Below are positions 62,959-64,000 of a stretch of DNA of 64,000 bases, piece by piece (within the stretch, counting starts at the first letter, position 1; every line of letters begins with the position of its first letter). The stretch covers positions 1 to 64,000 of the forward strand of contig JBKDQE010000013.1 in NCBI GenBank assembly GCA_046342195.1, read 5' to 3'. The position numbers and the translations under genes were made by a program. Below the pieces are notes generated by a model, which worked only from the letters and a program-made list of their open reading frames with translations, was not told the DNA's origin and did no database searches. This stretch comes from CANHBY01 sp046342195. GTDB taxonomy: Bacteria; Pseudomonadota; Gammaproteobacteria; Burkholderiales; Burkholderiaceae_C.

Positions 62959-64000
62959 TCAGTAGCCAAGTGATGAACTTTTGTGCTTTTTCAAGCGGGT
63001 CTGGCTCAAGACTCCGGCTGAGTGCAAAATGGGGTAGGCAGTTGAGCAGATGTGTGAATTGATGCGTTTGAGTTCACTGATCAAATCCAGGTGCAAGGCG
63101 CTGGTTTCAATGCTGGGCGCTGTATTGTCTTGAAGGCGCGTCAGGTGGCTCGCGGCGTAAGCATGTTCGAGGTCTCTGAAGCGGGCTTTTTCTTCCAGCA
63201 GGCTGCGGGCATCGGCCACCTGGCCTTCAAGAAAAACGCTCATGCTCAATCGCATGTTGGCTACCAAGCATTCTTGAAGATGGCAAATTTCGGCCATGCC
63301 TGCTTCAGAAAAACGACGGCTTTTTTTGATTTTTTTGTCTTCGAGATCTTGCAATACGCGCTCGACACAGTCGCCAATTTGCTCCATGTTGATCACAAAT
63401 GAAACAATATCTGTCCATCGACGGCTCTCTCGCTCAGACAGCGCCTCGCGCGAAACCTGGGTCAGGTAAAACTTGATGTCGTTATAAAGGCCATCCACCG
63501 TGTCATCCATTTTGCGCAAATTTTCCGACAAGTACAGGTCGTTATGGCGAATCACCGGCTCAATGCCGCGAACCATTGCCTCGACCACATCGGCCAAATG
63601 CAGGGCTTCCCGGGCGGCACAGGCAATGGCCAGCGAGGGAGTGCTGAGGGCTGATGGGTCAAGGTGTTGAGGCCGGAGGGGTATCCCCTCAGCCTTTGGC
63701 GACCTGACCCACCAGGCTTCAAGCCTCTGTGCCAAACCATGAGTGAAAGGCAGCATTGATAAAGCCATCAAAGTATTGAAGCCCAAGTGAAACAGCACTA
63801 CCGAAGACAAGCTTAGCGCCGAAGCGTGTTCAAACAAAGGAGGTAAAAACGGCAGTAAGGGCAAAGTGACCAGGCAGCCCACCAACTTGAAAATGAAATT
63901 TCCCAAAGGAAGGCGGCGTGCTTCAATCGGTAGCTTGGTGGTGGATATGATTCCCAGCAAACCACTGCCCAAATTGGCCCCCAGTACCAGCCCCATGGCC
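62959..64000 (-). CDS. Na+/phosphate symporter family protein with PhoU-like domain (partial)
   Basis: The visible 346 residues are the C-terminal part of the gene; the start lies beyond the window end. The membrane portion has GLVLGANLGSGLLGIISTTK (a QSSSA-type region lies outside), NFIFKLVGCLVTLPLLPFLP and VVLFHLGFNTLMALSMLPF. A cytoplasmic PhoU-like helical domain (about 130-330 of the fragment) has LHLADVVEAMVRGIEPVIRH and FVINMEQIGDCVERVLQDLE. It belongs to the NptA/YjbB-type family, which exports or imports phosphate. The C-terminus is Lys-rich (RLKKHKSSSLGY). Convergent with uvrB. Confidence 0.85.
   Translation of the reverse strand, partial: AMGLVLGANLGSGLLGIISTTKLPIEARRLPLGNFIFKLVGCLVTLPLLPFLPPLFEHASALSLSSVVLFHLGFNTLMALSMLPFTHGLAQRLEAWWVRSPKAEGIPLRPQHLDPSALSTPSLAIACAAREALHLADVVEAMVRGIEPVIRHNDLYLSENLRKMDDTVDGLYNDIKFYLTQVSREALSERESRRWTDIVSFVINMEQIGDCVERVLQDLEDKKIKKSRRFSEAGMAEICHLQECLVANMRLSMSVFLEGQVADARSLLEEKARFRDLEHAYAASHLTRLQDNTAPSIETSALHLDLISELKRINSHICSTAYPILHSAGVLSQTRLKKHKSSSLGY

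Overview
The window reads as a stretch of chromosome from a betaproteobacterium, most likely order Burkholderiales. It contains the replication origin in its usual setting (rpmH-rnpA-yidD-yidC-mnmE running left, dnaA-dnaN-gyrB running right). It also has a gyrA-serC-pheA-tyrA-aroA/cmk-rpsA-ihfB-lapA-lapB block typical of that order, with aroA and cmk fused, and an rsxB-phaZ-aminotransferase-uvrB block with an intracellular polyhydroxybutyrate depolymerase. Envelope genes (PBP1A, an EptA-like lipid A phosphoethanolamine transferase, a FimV-like protein) and flagellin/cap genes fit a motile Gram-negative cell. I do not assign a genus.

Layout. 1-7080: decayed mobile DNA (IS5-, ISAs1- and IS256-type relics, one apparently intact two-frame IS5-family element with CTAG target duplications, one MITE) around trhO, a small lipoprotein gene, a PBP1A gene and rlmB. 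7129-18463: gluQ, a DUF2726-like gene with an 11-C tract, tgt, an eptA-like gene, recG, fliC, a second MITE copy, fliD and an AT-rich orphan gene. 18607-28588: mnmE, yidC, yidD, rnpA, rpmH, oriC, dnaA, dnaN, gyrB. 28646-33956: the relic of an SF2 helicase gene split by a Tn3-family transposon (28804-33665). Its transposase has lost its central part, and its cargo is a Kef-type antiporter plus a small membrane protein. 33991-46576: a long leftward run of housekeeping genes. 46761-50973: a fimV-like gene, an unrecognised gene and ychF. 51218-56816: an apparent defence island with a broken Fic gene and a tightly coupled three-gene cassette (two adenine methyltransferase-type proteins and a GIY-YIG/SF2 helicase fusion). 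56925-64000: rsxB, phaZ, an aromatic/aspartate aminotransferase gene, uvrB and part of a Na/phosphate symporter gene.

How the parts work together. The origin block starts replication and supplies the initiator, clamp and gyrase B. The serC-pheA-tyrA-aroA/cmk run makes serine, phenylalanine/tyrosine precursors and CMP phosphates, and feeds into rpsA and ihfB. lapA/lapB control LPS synthesis, and the eptA-like enzyme would decorate lipid A. The 51.9-56.8 kb cassette looks like a restriction-modification-type barrier, and it is the best candidate for a less well described system here. A second, decayed defence-like helicase lies behind gyrB.

Small dispersed repeats are a recurring theme: a 134-bp MITE with a promoter-like sequence upstream of gluQ and fliD, a roughly 105-170-bp inverted-repeat element upstream of ihfB and fimV, and a 41-bp IS-end repeat that supplies the recG stop codon. 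No tRNA, rRNA or CRISPR array was recognised. All assignments come from reading the sequence; no database search was run.
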